Assembly: GCF_025354735.1 (NCBI RefSeq)
Contig: NZ_JANXMI010000311.1
Span: 1-45,699 of the forward strand
Direction of reading: 5' to 3'
Source: Rugamonas sp.
GTDB lineage: Bacteria > Pseudomonadota > Gammaproteobacteria > Burkholderiales > Burkholderiaceae_D
DNA length: 45,699 nucleotides
Made by a program: the position numbers and the translations under genes. The notes below the pieces were generated by a model. That model was not told the DNA's origin, searched no databases, and saw nothing but the letters and a program-made list of their open reading frames with translations. Of this stretch, positions 8,426-17,399 are shown piece after piece. Numbering within the stretch: the first letter of the stretch is position 1; each line of letters begins with the position of its first letter.

Positions 8426-10681
8426 TTACATATGGTAGTTGAACGACAGCATGGCCGAACGACCGATGCCGGGCACCGAACGGCCGCCGTCGGACGGGAT
8501 CAGCGCATCGTAATACATCTTGTCGGCCAGGTTGAAGACGTTCAGGCGGATGTCGTACTTGGGCTGCTTGTAGGCGATGGTAGCGTCCCAGCGCGCATAA
8601 CCGGAAACCTGCACCGCATTGGTGTTGGCCGCGTAGCGCTGCGACATCATCACCGGACCGCCGCCGATTTCCCAGTTGTGGCTCAGTTCATAGGTGGTCC
8701 AGGCGCTCAGCGTGTGCTTGGGCGTGTTGGCCGGGGTCTTGCCCTGGGTGCCGTCGGCCGCCGAGGCGCCGGTGATCTGCGCGTCCAGGTAGCTGTAGCT
8801 GATGGCCACTTGCAAAGCCTTGGTCACGTGGCCGGTGGCGCCGGCGCGGAAACCGTTCACGCGCACCGTGCCTTCGAGTTCGTAGATGCCGGGGCTAATC
8901 AGGCTGCGCGCATTCTCTTTCGTGATCTGGAACACGGCCGCGCTCAGGTCCAGCGTGTCGTGCGCCACGTCCCACTTGCCGCCCAATTCATACGAGCGGT
9001 TCTTTTCCGGATCGAGGTTCTGCTGGCCGGTGGTGCCGGTCAGCTGTTCCAGCGACGGATTGAACGAGGTGCCGTACGACAGGTAGTAAGACTGCTCGTA
9101 GTTCGGCTGCCAGATGCCGCCGAGGCGCACGCTGGTGAAGCCGAGCGACTGCTGGGCGTAAGGCAGCGCGGTGCTGCCGGCGATGGTCTTCGAGTTGAAG
9201 GTGTTGGTGATGCTGGCGTTGTAGCGGTCATAACGCAGGCCGCCGGCCAGTTTGAATTCCGGCGTCAGCGCCATCGTGTCGTTCAGGTAGACCGCCGCCG
9301 TGTTGGCCGAACCGCCCGCCAGATTCGCGGCCATGCTGGGCGCGTAGGTCGGCGCCAGGCCGTTGCGCGGATTGAGCACCGGCACGCAGGAGATGTAACC
9401 GGAGGTGGTGCCGGCCGCGTTCAAGGGCTTGCCGTTGCAGCTGCCGTTGCGGTAGTAAGCCTGGTTGCCGTAGCTGTCGTGGCCCAGTTCCAGGCCGGCC
9501 AGCAGTTCGTGCTTGATGCTGCCGGTGGTCAGCTTGTCGAGGAATTCGGTCTGGTTGTAGATCGAGGTGTCGCTGATGTTGCGGTCATGGCTCTGGATGC
9601 GTTCATACAGGCTGCTCAGCGGCAGGTTCGACACGCCGGCCACCGGCAGCGCCACGAAGGCGCCGGCGGCATTGATGGTGCCCAGCGTTTGCGGCGAGCT
9701 TTCAACGGCCTGGGTGCGCACGTGGTTGAACTGGATCTGGTCGCGCAGCGTCGCATCCGGCGTCAGCTTGTGGACGACAGTCGCGTTCAGCGCGCCGATA
9801 TAGGATTCGGTCTGGTCGTTGGTGTAGCCGTAGGCCTGGTCGCGGCGCACGTTGACCGGGTGGCCGTTGAGCGGGCCGAGGCCGTAGTCGGGCTGGTCGC
9901 GGTTGCGCTGCAACAGCGCCGACAGGGTGATCTCGGTCGGCGTGCCGATGCCGAACTTGATCGACGGGGCGATGCCGAAATCTTCCAGGTTGGACTGGTC
10001 GCGGGTGGTGGCGGCGCCGTCCTGGAGCATCGCTTCGACGCGCACGGCCGAGGTGTCGGACAGGGCGCGGTTGACGTCGGTGGTGGCGCGCACCAGGCCG
10101 TTGCTGGTGACGGCGGTGCCGATTTCGGTGACGTCCTTCAGCTGCGGTTTCTTGGTGACCTGGTTGATGGCGCCGCCCGTTGAACCGCGGCCGAACAACA
10201 TCGACGATGGGCCCATCAGCACTTCGACCGAGTCGAGCGCGAAGGTGTCGCGGTAGTATTGGGCGCGGTCGCGGAAGCCGTCGAGGTAGACGTCGGTGCG
10301 GGCCGAGAAGCCGTTCAGGTTGATGTTGTTGCCGATCTGACCGCCCTCGGCGCCACCCAGCGTGACGCCGGAGACGTTGCGCAGCGCGTCGGCCATCGAG
10401 ATCGCGCCCTGCGACTGCATCAGCGCCTTGTTGACGACTGTGACCGACTGCGCCACGTCATGCAGGTCGGCCGGCAGCTTGCTCAGCGAAATCGCGCCCG
10501 GCGCGAAACTGTTGCGGTCGGCGTTGACGAGCACGGCCGGCAGCGTGGTCTGGTCGGCGGCGGTGGAGGCAGCGGCGACGGTGGTGGCCGGCGCGGCATC
10601 GACGGCATCGGCGGCGAAGGTGGTGAACGGAGCGGCAAAGATGGTCAACAGTGCGGCGGCAATCGGGGTACGACGATTCAT
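8426..10681 (-). CDS. TonB-dependent catecholate-type siderophore receptor (Fiu/PiuA-like)
   Basis: A 751-residue outer-membrane receptor with a signal peptide (MNRRTPIAAALLTIFAAPFT..., cleavage near TFA-ADA). The plug domain contains VAQSVTVVNKALMQSQGAIS and DSVEVLMGPSSMLFGRGSTG followed by GAINQVTKKP. The barrel ends in a C-terminal aromatic-containing strand (SAMLSFNYHM). Plug and barrel sequence resemble the Fiu/PiuA catecholate receptors; the following piuC gene supports this. It imports ferric siderophore with TonB-ExbBD energy, none of which is encoded here. A Fur-box-like site lies 77 bases before the ATG, so iron repression is expected. Confidence 0.93.
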   Translation of the reverse strand: MNRRTPIAAALLTIFAAPFTTFAADAVDAAPATTVAAASTAADQTTLPAVLVNADRNSFAPGAISLSKLPADLHDVAQSVTVVNKALMQSQGAISMADALRNVSGVTLGGAEGGQIGNNINLNGFSARTDVYLDGFRDRAQYYRDTFALDSVEVLMGPSSMLFGRGSTGGAINQVTKKPQLKDVTEIGTAVTSNGLVRATTDVNRALSDTSAVRVEAMLQDGAATTRDQSNLEDFGIAPSIKFGIGTPTEITLSALLQRNRDQPDYGLGPLNGHPVNVRRDQAYGYTNDQTESYIGALNATVVHKLTPDATLRDQIQFNHVRTQAVESSPQTLGTINAAGAFVALPVAGVSNLPLSSLYERIQSHDRNISDTSIYNQTEFLDKLTTGSIKHELLAGLELGHDSYGNQAYYRNGSCNGKPLNAAGTTSGYISCVPVLNPRNGLAPTYAPSMAANLAGGSANTAAVYLNDTMALTPEFKLAGGLRYDRYNASITNTFNSKTIAGSTALPYAQQSLGFTSVRLGGIWQPNYEQSYYLSYGTSFNPSLEQLTGTTGQQNLDPEKNRSYELGGKWDVAHDTLDLSAAVFQITKENARSLISPGIYELEGTVRVNGFRAGATGHVTKALQVAISYSYLDAQITGASAADGTQGKTPANTPKHTLSAWTTYELSHNWEIGGGPVMMSQRYAANTNAVQVSGYARWDATIAYKQPKYDIRLNVFNLADKMYYDALIPSDGGRSVPGIGRSAMLSFNYHM

Positions 10682-10757
10682 GTTCAGTTCTTTCTGCTGG
10701 CGGGGGCTGGGCCATCACGGGGACAGGCGCGGCGATTGAGTAAAACGTAATTGTAAT

Positions 10758-10776
10758 CTTAATGAGAATGATTTTC
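10758..10776. promoter_or_regulatory. Fur box upstream of the siderophore receptor
   Basis: CTTAATGAGAATGATTTTC matches the 19-bp Fur consensus GATAATGATAATCATTATC at 14 positions by hand alignment. It lies in an AT-rich promoter 77 bases before the receptor ATG, where Fur with ferrous iron would block transcription of receptor and piuC. Location, gene content and match agree. Confidence 0.78.
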
Positions 10777-10878
10777 AATTAGATTTTCCATCAAAACAAT
10801 ATTTCCGCTGGCTGAAACAACACGCCGCGAGCGCCATAAGCCGCGATCCGCTACCGCCCCCATTCAGGCGCCCCCGTT

Positions 10879-11454
10879 TTACGCGCCGGCGGCATCGCGC
10901 AAGTCGTCGCGCAACCGCTGCAAACTATGCGTGAACAGCGCCGGCTTGTCGCAGGCGCGCGACAGCACCAGCGCGCCCTGTATGCCGCCGACCACCTGCT
11001 GCGCCAGCGCGGCGGCCGTCGCCGCATCGCGGCCGCCGCGTTCCAGCGCCGCCGCCAGCGCCTTCATCCACTCGACAAAATAGTGTTTGATGGCGACGGC
11101 GAAGCGATCGCGTTCGCCGCCCAGCGCGAACACGCCCAGCAAGCAGATCTTGCGGCCCGACTGAAAATAGCGGCCGACTACGCGGAACATCTGGTCCAGG
11201 CCGTGCTGCACGTCGTCGCCCTCGCCGTCCCGCAGCGGCGCATACACCTGCTCATGAAACCACAGGCTGATCTCGTCGAGCACGGCGGCGGCCATCTCCT
11301 CCTTCCCGCCGGGGAAAAAGTGGTAGATGCTGCCCTTGCCCAGCCCCGTGCCTACGCAGATGCGGGCCAGGCTGGCGCCCTCGTAACCGTGGGCGCGGAA
11401 TACTTCGGCCAGCAGCGGCAGCACATCGGCGCGTTCGGCGATGGTTCTGGACAT
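10879..11454 (-). CDS. TetR/AcrR family transcriptional regulator
   Basis: A 191-residue DNA-binding repressor. The start ATG 11454 has AAGGATAACC upstream and gives MSRTIAERADVLPLLAEVFR; a longer frame to 11649 lacks homology-like sequence. The N-terminal HTH is visible as YEGASLARICVGTGLGKGSI followed by YHFFPGGKEEM, the usual TetR recognition helix and tail. The C-terminal domain (LHQ-type ligand pocket) is generic; the ligand is unknown. It lies 20 bases downstream of an NTF2-like gene on the same strand. The palindrome upstream of that gene is the likely binding site, so the operon is probably self-repressed. Confidence 0.92.
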   Translation of the reverse strand: MSRTIAERADVLPLLAEVFRAHGYEGASLARICVGTGLGKGSIYHFFPGGKEEMAAAVLDEISLWFHEQVYAPLRDGEGDDVQHGLDQMFRVVGRYFQSGRKICLLGVFALGGERDRFAVAIKHYFVEWMKALAAALERGGRDAATAAALAQQVVGGIQGALVLSRACDKPALFTHSLQRLRDDLRDAAGA

Positions 11455-11474
11455 GGTTATCCTTGCTGGTGAAA

Positions 11475-11942
11475 TTAAAAACCGAAATCGCTCAAGCCGG
11501 CATGATCGGCCGGACGCGGTGCGTTCATATCCCAGAAAAACTTGCGGTCGGCGGCGGCGATAGGCGCTTCGTTGATGCTGGCCAGGCGGCGCTGCATCAA
11601 ACCGTCGGCGGCGAATTCCCAGTTCTCGTTGCCATAGGCGCGATACCACTGGCCCGAATCGTCGCGGTATTCGTAGGCGAAGCGCACGGCGATGCGATTG
11701 CCTTCATGCGCCCACAGCTCCTTGATTAGCCGGTATTCCAGTTCGCGCGTCCATTTGCGCGTCAGCAGGCCGACGATGGCCGCGCGGCCCTGCACGAATT
11801 CGGCGCGGTTGCGCCAGACGCAATCTTCGGTATAGGCCAGCGCGACCTTCTCGGGATTGCGCGTGTTCCAGCCATCTTCGGCCAGGCGGACTTTTTCGGT
11901 CGCGGTGGCGCGGGTGAACGGTGGCAGCGGCGGACGGCTCAT
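11475..11942 (-). CDS. NTF2-like protein (DUF1348-type)
   Basis: A 155-residue protein of the nuclear-transport-factor-2-like fold. The start ATG 11942 has AAGGAATCAAC upstream and gives [20 protein letters not shown]. It contains [36 protein letters not shown] and [19 protein letters not shown], the pattern of the DUF1348 family. Members of this family are commonly paired with TetR regulators and their reaction is not established. It is the first gene of a two-gene operon with the TetR regulator. Confidence 0.88.
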   Translation of the reverse strand: MSRPPLPPFTRATATEKVRLAEDGWNTRNPEKVALAYTEDCVWRNRAEFVQGRAAIVGLLTRKWTRELEYRLIKELWAHEGNRIAVRFAYEYRDDSGQWYRAYGNENWEFAADGLMQRRLASINEAPIAAADRKFFWDMNAPRPADHAGLSDFGF

Positions 11943-11960
11943 GTTGATTCCTTGTTCGGC

Positions 11961-11986
11961 GGATTGGTGGATTGGTGGATTGGTGG
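11961..11986. repeat. 8-bp tandem repeat GGATTGGT, just over three copies
   Basis: Three exact copies of GGATTGGT (11961-11968, 11969-11976, 11977-11984) plus GG sit between the operator and the NTF2-like ATG, in its leader. Such short repeats are prone to slippage and would alter promoter-to-start spacing. Confidence 0.85.
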
Positions 11987-11994
11987 CGACAGTC

Positions 11995-12029
11995 TGTACC
12001 GATTCGCATAGACTGTACCGATCGGTACA
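11995..12029. promoter_or_regulatory. TetR-type operator: 16-bp perfect palindrome with an extra half-site
   Basis: TGTACCGATCGGTACA at 12014-12029 is a perfect palindrome, and the flanks (GAC on the left, ATC on the right) extend the symmetry with one mismatched pair. A second copy of the half-site, TGTACCGAT, occurs at 11995-12003, exactly 19 bases earlier. It sits upstream of the NTF2-tetR operon, about 70 bases from the NTF2 ATG, and upstream of the rightward oxidoreductase gene. It is the likely site of the TetR regulator encoded at 10879-11454. Confidence 0.7.
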
Positions 12030-12138
12030 ATCACTATAAGCCCTCCCGCCACTCGCCGCAAATTGAATTTTGCTATCACGAAGCACCGGCGCGCACGCTC
12101 GGTGATATCATCGGCCAAAAATACGATTGGAGACACGC

Positions 12139-14463
12139 TTGGATAAAACGGAACGAGGCCGGGGTCGGATCGCGCCCTATCAGCACGCGGCGGCCGGATG
12201 GGGCGCGCTGAAACAGGTGGCCATCAACCTGGTACGTGAAAAAGTCAGCGGCGGCAATTACAAAACGCTGCTGAAGCAAAACCAGCCGGACGGCTTCGAT
12301 TGCCCCGGTTGCGCGTGGCCGGACCGCGAGCATGCGTCGACCTTTGAATTCTGCGAGAACGGCGTCAAGGCCGTCGCCGCCGAGGCGACCAGCAAGCGCG
12401 CCCGCCCCGAGCTGTTCGCGCAGCATACCGTGACCGCATTGATGGCGCAGTCGGACTACGAGCTGGAACAGCACGGCCGCCTGACCGACCCGATGGTCTA
12501 CGACGCGGCCAGCGACAAGTATCTGCCCATCGCGTGGGACGAGGCCTTCGCGCTGATCGCGCGCCACCTGCACGCCTTGGCCGATCCGAACGAAGCGGCG
12601 TTCTACACGTCCGGCCGCACCAGCAACGAGGCGGCGTTTTTGTTCCAGCTGTTCGTGCGCGCCTACGGCACCAACAACTTCCCCGACTGCTCCAATATGT
12701 GCCACGAACCGACCAGCCGCGGCCTGCCGGGCACCGTCGGCGTCGGCAAGGGCACGGTCACGCTGGAAGATTTCGAGCATGCGGACGTGCTGCTGATCTT
12801 CGGCCAGAATCCGGCCACCAACCACCCGCGCATGCTGGGCGAACTGCGCGATTGCGCGCGGCGCGGCGCCACCATCGTCTCGATCAATCCGCTGCGCGAG
12901 CGCGGGCTGGAACGCTTCACCAGTCCCTCGCATCCGATTGAAATGCTGACCAATTCCAGCACCGCCATCAGCTCCGTGTTCGTGCAGCCGAAATTGAGCG
13001 GCGACTTCGCGCTGATCAAGGCGCTGGCCAAGCGCGTCGTCGAACTCGATGACGCGGCGATACTGGCCGGCGCGGCGCGCGTGCTCGATGTCGCCTTCAT
13101 CGAAGACCACACCAGCGGCTATAAGGCCTTCGCCGCCGACTTGCGCGCGCAACCGTGGCCGGTGCTGGTGGAGGAATCGGGCGTGGCGCGCGAGGAAATC
13201 GAAAAGCTGACGCAAATTTACGTCAAGGGCGAACGCGTGATCTGCACCTGGGGCATGGGCCTGACGCAGCACAAGGGCGCGGTGCAAACGATACAGATGC
13301 TGTCGAATCTGATGATGATGCGCGGGAATATCGGCCGCCTCGGTGCGGGACTGTGCCCGGTGCGCGGCCACTCGAATGTGCAGGGCGACCGCACCGTCGG
13401 CATCGAGGAAAGGCCGACCAAGGCCTTCCTCGACCGGCTGCAAAAAGTGTTCGGTTTCACGCCGCCGCGCGCGCACGGCTACGACGTGGTCGACACGGTG
13501 AAGGCGATGCTGGAGCGGCGCGTGAAAGTCTTCTTCGGCATGGGCGGCAATTTTGCGATGGCCACGCCGGACACGCCGATCACCTTCGACGCGCTGCGCT
13601 CCTGCGATTTGACGGTGCACGTGGCGACCAAACTCAATCGCAGCCATCTGGTGCACGGCAAGGCCGCGCTGCTGCTGCCGACGCTGGGCCGCACCGAGAT
13701 CGATGTGCAGGACGGCGGCGCGCAAGGGGTGACGGTGGAGGATTCCATGAGCATGGTCCATCTGTCGTACGGCAGGAACCAGCCGGCGTCGGCCAGCCTG
13801 CTGTCGGAGACGGCCATCGTCGCGCGCATGGCAGAAGCGACGCTGGGCCACGCGCTGATAGACTGGAACTGGTACGCGGCCGATTACGCGCGCATCCGCG
13901 ATGCGATCGCCAAGGTGTTCGACGACTTTTACGACTTCAACGCACGGGTGGCCAAGCCGGGCGGCTTTCATCTGAGGGTGGCGGCGCGCGAGCGTGTATG
14001 GAAAACCGGCACCGGCAAGGCGCAATTCGTCGTCGGCGCCGTCGACACGGACACGCCCATCCATCGCGCCAGGGCGAAATACGGCGAGCGGCTGATGACG
14101 ATGATGACGACCCGCTCGCACGACCAGTACAACACCACCATCTACGGCATGGACGACCGCTATCGCGGTGTGTTCGGCATGCGCCGCGTGGTGTTCGCGA
14201 ACAGGGACGACCTGGCGATGCTGGGCATGCGGGCCGGCGAGTGGGTCGACATCGTCAGCGTGTGGGACGATGACGTCGAGCGCCGCGCCGATGGCTTCAT
14301 GCTGGTCGAATACGACATCCCGCGCGGCTGCCTCGGCGCCTATTATCCGGAGACCAATCCGCTGGTGCCGCTGGCCAGCGTGGCCGACGGCGCCGGCACG
14401 CCGACGTCGAAGTCGATACCGGTGCTGCTGCGGCCCTCCGGAGTGTCCCGAAAAGAGCGCTGA
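12139..14463 (+). CDS. FdhF/YdeP-type molybdopterin oxidoreductase (formate dehydrogenase alpha-like)
   Basis: A protein of about 774 residues binding molybdenum bis-MGD. No ATG fits; TTG 12139 is chosen because GGAG stands 6 bases before it, with TTG 12127 as the alternative. Early sequence YQHAAAGWGALKQVAINLVR and FDCPGCAWPD is typical of the FdhF/YdeP branch, which lacks the classical four-cysteine iron-sulfur motif. NMCHEPTSRGL aligns with the catalytic Cys/Sec-His region of formate dehydrogenases, so Cys is the expected metal ligand. Other MGD-binding segments are LLIFGQNPATNHPRML and FFGMGGNFAMATPDTP, and the C-terminal domain has MMTTRSHDQYNTTIYGMDDR. Substrate is not proven; E. coli YdeP is linked to acid resistance. 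fdhD, needed for sulfuration of such enzymes, lies at 17786. Confidence 0.9.
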   Translation: MDKTERGRGRIAPYQHAAAGWGALKQVAINLVREKVSGGNYKTLLKQNQPDGFDCPGCAWPDREHASTFEFCENGVKAVAAEATSKRARPELFAQHTVTALMAQSDYELEQHGRLTDPMVYDAASDKYLPIAWDEAFALIARHLHALADPNEAAFYTSGRTSNEAAFLFQLFVRAYGTNNFPDCSNMCHEPTSRGLPGTVGVGKGTVTLEDFEHADVLLIFGQNPATNHPRMLGELRDCARRGATIVSINPLRERGLERFTSPSHPIEMLTNSSTAISSVFVQPKLSGDFALIKALAKRVVELDDAAILAGAARVLDVAFIEDHTSGYKAFAADLRAQPWPVLVEESGVAREEIEKLTQIYVKGERVICTWGMGLTQHKGAVQTIQMLSNLMMMRGNIGRLGAGLCPVRGHSNVQGDRTVGIEERPTKAFLDRLQKVFGFTPPRAHGYDVVDTVKAMLERRVKVFFGMGGNFAMATPDTPITFDALRSCDLTVHVATKLNRSHLVHGKAALLLPTLGRTEIDVQDGGAQGVTVEDSMSMVHLSYGRNQPASASLLSETAIVARMAEATLGHALIDWNWYAADYARIRDAIAKVFDDFYDFNARVAKPGGFHLRVAARERVWKTGTGKAQFVVGAVDTDTPIHRARAKYGERLMTMMTTRSHDQYNTTIYGMDDRYRGVFGMRRVVFANRDDLAMLGMRAGEWVDIVSVWDDDVERRADGFMLVEYDIPRGCLGAYYPETNPLVPLASVADGAGTPTSKSIPVLLRPSGVSRKER

Positions 14464-14499
14464 TCGTCCCCAAAGTGACGTAGCCAGGAATTCCCTTTA

Positions 14500-14538
14500 T
14501 TGCTGAATAATCCGATACTCAATTATCGAAATCAGCAA
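14500..14538 (+). promoter_or_regulatory. Long inverted repeat in the leader of the E1 gene
   Basis: TTGCTGA (14500-14506) is the exact reverse complement of TCAGCAA (14532-14538). Inside it, CCGAT and ATCG can form a smaller stem. The element ends 13 bases before the ribosome-binding site AGGAGA of the E1 gene. It may be a leader hairpin or a two-half-site operator; no terminator U-run follows. Confidence 0.4.
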
Positions 14539-14564
14539 GGGCCACGGCCCCAGGAGAATTCATC

Positions 14565-17375
14565 ATGATGACGCAAAACCGGAAAACCTCTTTTCTGTTC
14601 GGGGATAACGTGCCCTACATCGAGCAGCTCTACGAGTCGTTCCTGGCCGATGCCGGCTCGGTATCCGAGGAGTGGCGCGGCTATTTCGAAGCGCTGCAAT
14701 CGGCGCCGGCGGTCGACGGCAGCGCGCGCAGCGACGTCCCGCACGCGGCGGTCATCGATAAATTCGTCGCCATGGCAAAGCACGCGCGGCCGGCTGCGAA
14801 CGAAGGCGCCGCGCTGGCGTTCGCAAAAAAACAGGTGGCGGTGCAAGCGCTCGTCGCCGCGTACCGCATGGTCGGAACGCGCCAGGCGCTGCTCGATCCG
14901 CTGCAATGGAGTCCCACCCCGCCGCTGCCCGAGCTGACGCCGGCCTACTATGGCCTGACGCAGAACGATCTGGCGACCCGCTTCAGCACGGCCGACACCT
15001 ACTTCTGGGACGCCGACTCGGCGCCGCTGAAGGACATCGTCACCGCGCTGAAAGAGACATATTGCGGCACGCTGGGCGCGGAATATATGTATCTGGCCGA
15101 CGCCGGCCAGCGTCAATGGTGGCAGATGCGGCTCGAATCGGCGCGCGCAAAACCGGCGCTGACGCCACCGCAACGCAAGCGCATCCTGGAGCGATTGACG
15201 GCTGCGGAAGGACTGGAAAAATATCTGCACACGCGCTACGTCGGCCAGAAGCGCTTCTCGCTTGAAGGCGGCGAAGCGCTGATCGTGCTGCTCGATGAAA
15301 TGCTGCGCGCCGGGGCCGCCCACGGCATCAAGACCGCCATGCTGGGAATGGCACACCGGGGCCGCCTGAACGTGCTGGTGAACACCGTCGGCAAGCCGGC
15401 ACGGATGCTGTTCGATGAATTCGAGGGCAAGACGGCCAGGCTGCTGCCGGCCGGCGACGTCAAGTACCACAAGGGTTACACCGGCACCATGGAGACCGAC
15501 GACGGCGCGGTGGAAATCATCCTCGCCTTCAATGCCTCGCATCTGGAAATCGTCAATCCCGTCGTGCAGGGTATCGCGCGCGGCAAGGCGGAACAGATGG
15601 ACGTGCTGGAAGAAGGCGCCGTGCTGCCCGTCGAAATCCACGGCGACGTGGCGATCTCCGGCCAGGGCATCGTGATGGAGACGATGAACCTCAGTTATAC
15701 CAAGGGCCACGGCACCGGCGGCACCATCCACATCGTCATCAACAACCAGATCGGCTTCACGACCTCGGACCCGAGCGAGACCCGCTCCACCCACTACTGC
15801 ACCGATATCGCGAAGCTGATCGAGGCGCCGGTCTTGCACGTCAATGCCGACGATCCGGAAGCCGTGGTCGAAGCGGTGCGGCTCGCCGTCGAATACCGCG
15901 CAACCTACAAGTGCAGCGTGGTCATTGACCTGGTCTGCTTCCGCCGCCACGGACATCAGGAGCAGGACACGCCGGGCATCACGCAGCCGATGATGTACCG
16001 CTCGATCGCAAGCCATCCCGGCGCCCGCAGCATCTACGCGCGCAGGCTGGCCGAAGCCGGCGTGGTGAGCGGCGAACAAGCCGACGACTACGTCAACGCC
16101 TACCGCGATGCGCTGGCCGGCGCAGGCGCGGCGGTGGAAAAGAGCGCCGCCGCGCTGCCATCGCAGGTGGCCGCAGCCAGCAAGGCCGGTCCGTACGCCG
16201 CCCCCGCCCTCGCCGTCATCGAGCAGCTGGCGCACCGCATTTCCGAAGTCCCGGACGGCTACGCGCTGCATCCGCTGGTGAGCAAAGTCGTCGCCGGCCG
16301 GCGCGAGATGGCGGACGGTTTGCGTCCGCTCGACTGGGGCATGGGCGAACACCTGGCTTTTGCGTCGCTGCTGGCGGCGGGCATTCACGTTCGCCTCAGC
16401 GGCCAGGACTCCGAGCGCGGCACCTTCAGCCACCGCCACGCGGTGCTGAATAATCAAGACCGCCAGGTGCGCGGCGAAGGCAAATATGTCCCGCTCAATC
16501 ACGTCAGCGCCGATCAGGGCCGGTTCACCGTCAACAATTCGATCCTGTCCGAATCGGCCGTGCTGGCGTTCGAGTATGGCTACTCGGCGGTCCGCGACGA
16601 TGCGCTGGTCATGTGGGAAGCGCAGTTTGGCGATTTCGCCAACGGTGCGCAGGTGATCGTCGATAACTTCATCGTCGCGGCGGCGGCCAAGTGGGGGCAG
16701 AGCAATGGCATCACCATGCTGCTGCCGCACGGCCAGGAAGGCACGGGGCCCGAGCATGCGTCGGCGCGGCTGGAGCGCTATCTGCAGCTCTGCGCGCAGG
16801 AAAATATCCAGGTCTGCCAACCGACCTTGCCCGCGCAGTTCTTCCATCTGCTGCGCCGGCAAGCGACGGCGGCCGACCGCAAACCGTTGATCGTGATGAC
16901 GCCCAAATCGCTGCTGCGCCATCCCGAGGCCGGCAGCGCGCTGGCGGACCTGGCCGGCGGCCGGTTCCGGGAAGTGCTGGGCGACGAGACCATCGAACAA
17001 TCCCGCACGCAGGAAGTGGAGCGCGCCATCGTCTGCTCCGGCAAGGTCTACTTCGATCTGGTGGAATATCGCCGCGCCCACGGCTTGCACAACGCCGCGC
17101 TGATACGCGTCGAGCAGCTCTATCCCTTCCCGGCCGCACAACTGGAGGCTGAACTGGCGCGCTATCGAAACGTGGAGAAAGTCGTGTGGTGCCAGGAGGA
17201 GCCGCGCAATCAGGGCGCCTGGAAAGTGCTGGAAGAAGACCTCGCGGCGGTCGTGCCGAAACTGGCGGTGCTGCGTGATTCGTCCCGCGATGCGTCGCCG
17301 TCAACCGCGCCGGGCTATCCGTCCCTGCATCTGGAGCAGCAGGCGAATCTGGTGAAGCGCGCCTTTGCCATCTAA
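14565..17375 (+). CDS. 2-oxoglutarate dehydrogenase E1-like (SucA/OdhA) thiamine enzyme, orphan copy
   Basis: A 936-residue protein starting at ATG 14565 after CCAGGAGAATT. SucA decarboxylates 2-oxoglutarate with thiamine diphosphate and passes succinyl to the E2 lipoyl domain. Signature segments: FLFGDNVPYIEQLYESFL (E2-binding N-terminus), GMAHRGRLNVLVNTVGKPAR, GGTIHIVINNQIGFTTSDP, NADDPEAVVEA and HGQEGTGPEHASARLERYLQ. Some usually constant positions differ: HGDVAISGQG where HGDAAFAGQG is usual, FNASHLEIVNPV for FNPSHLE, and GHQEQDTP for GHNEQDTP. There is no sucB or lpd beside it; instead it lies between an FdhF-like gene and a 127-aa unknown gene. It is therefore probably a paralogue of the housekeeping sucA, with possible changed partner or substrate. 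Family identity is certain, function as part of the classical complex is not. Confidence 0.93.
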   Translation: MMTQNRKTSFLFGDNVPYIEQLYESFLADAGSVSEEWRGYFEALQSAPAVDGSARSDVPHAAVIDKFVAMAKHARPAANEGAALAFAKKQVAVQALVAAYRMVGTRQALLDPLQWSPTPPLPELTPAYYGLTQNDLATRFSTADTYFWDADSAPLKDIVTALKETYCGTLGAEYMYLADAGQRQWWQMRLESARAKPALTPPQRKRILERLTAAEGLEKYLHTRYVGQKRFSLEGGEALIVLLDEMLRAGAAHGIKTAMLGMAHRGRLNVLVNTVGKPARMLFDEFEGKTARLLPAGDVKYHKGYTGTMETDDGAVEIILAFNASHLEIVNPVVQGIARGKAEQMDVLEEGAVLPVEIHGDVAISGQGIVMETMNLSYTKGHGTGGTIHIVINNQIGFTTSDPSETRSTHYCTDIAKLIEAPVLHVNADDPEAVVEAVRLAVEYRATYKCSVVIDLVCFRRHGHQEQDTPGITQPMMYRSIASHPGARSIYARRLAEAGVVSGEQADDYVNAYRDALAGAGAAVEKSAAALPSQVAAASKAGPYAAPALAVIEQLAHRISEVPDGYALHPLVSKVVAGRREMADGLRPLDWGMGEHLAFASLLAAGIHVRLSGQDSERGTFSHRHAVLNNQDRQVRGEGKYVPLNHVSADQGRFTVNNSILSESAVLAFEYGYSAVRDDALVMWEAQFGDFANGAQVIVDNFIVAAAAKWGQSNGITMLLPHGQEGTGPEHASARLERYLQLCAQENIQVCQPTLPAQFFHLLRRQATAADRKPLIVMTPKSLLRHPEAGSALADLAGGRFREVLGDETIEQSRTQEVERAIVCSGKVYFDLVEYRRAHGLHNAALIRVEQLYPFPAAQLEAELARYRNVEKVVWCQEEPRNQGAWKVLEEDLAAVVPKLAVLRDSSRDASPSTAPGYPSLHLEQQANLVKRAFAI

Positions 17376-17399
17376 GCCATCGCCACCAGGGAGATCGAC

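Noticed and set aside
11961..12029. Possible CRISPR-like array
   Set aside because: The repeats are 8 bp and directly tandem with no spacers, and no cas gene exists in the window.
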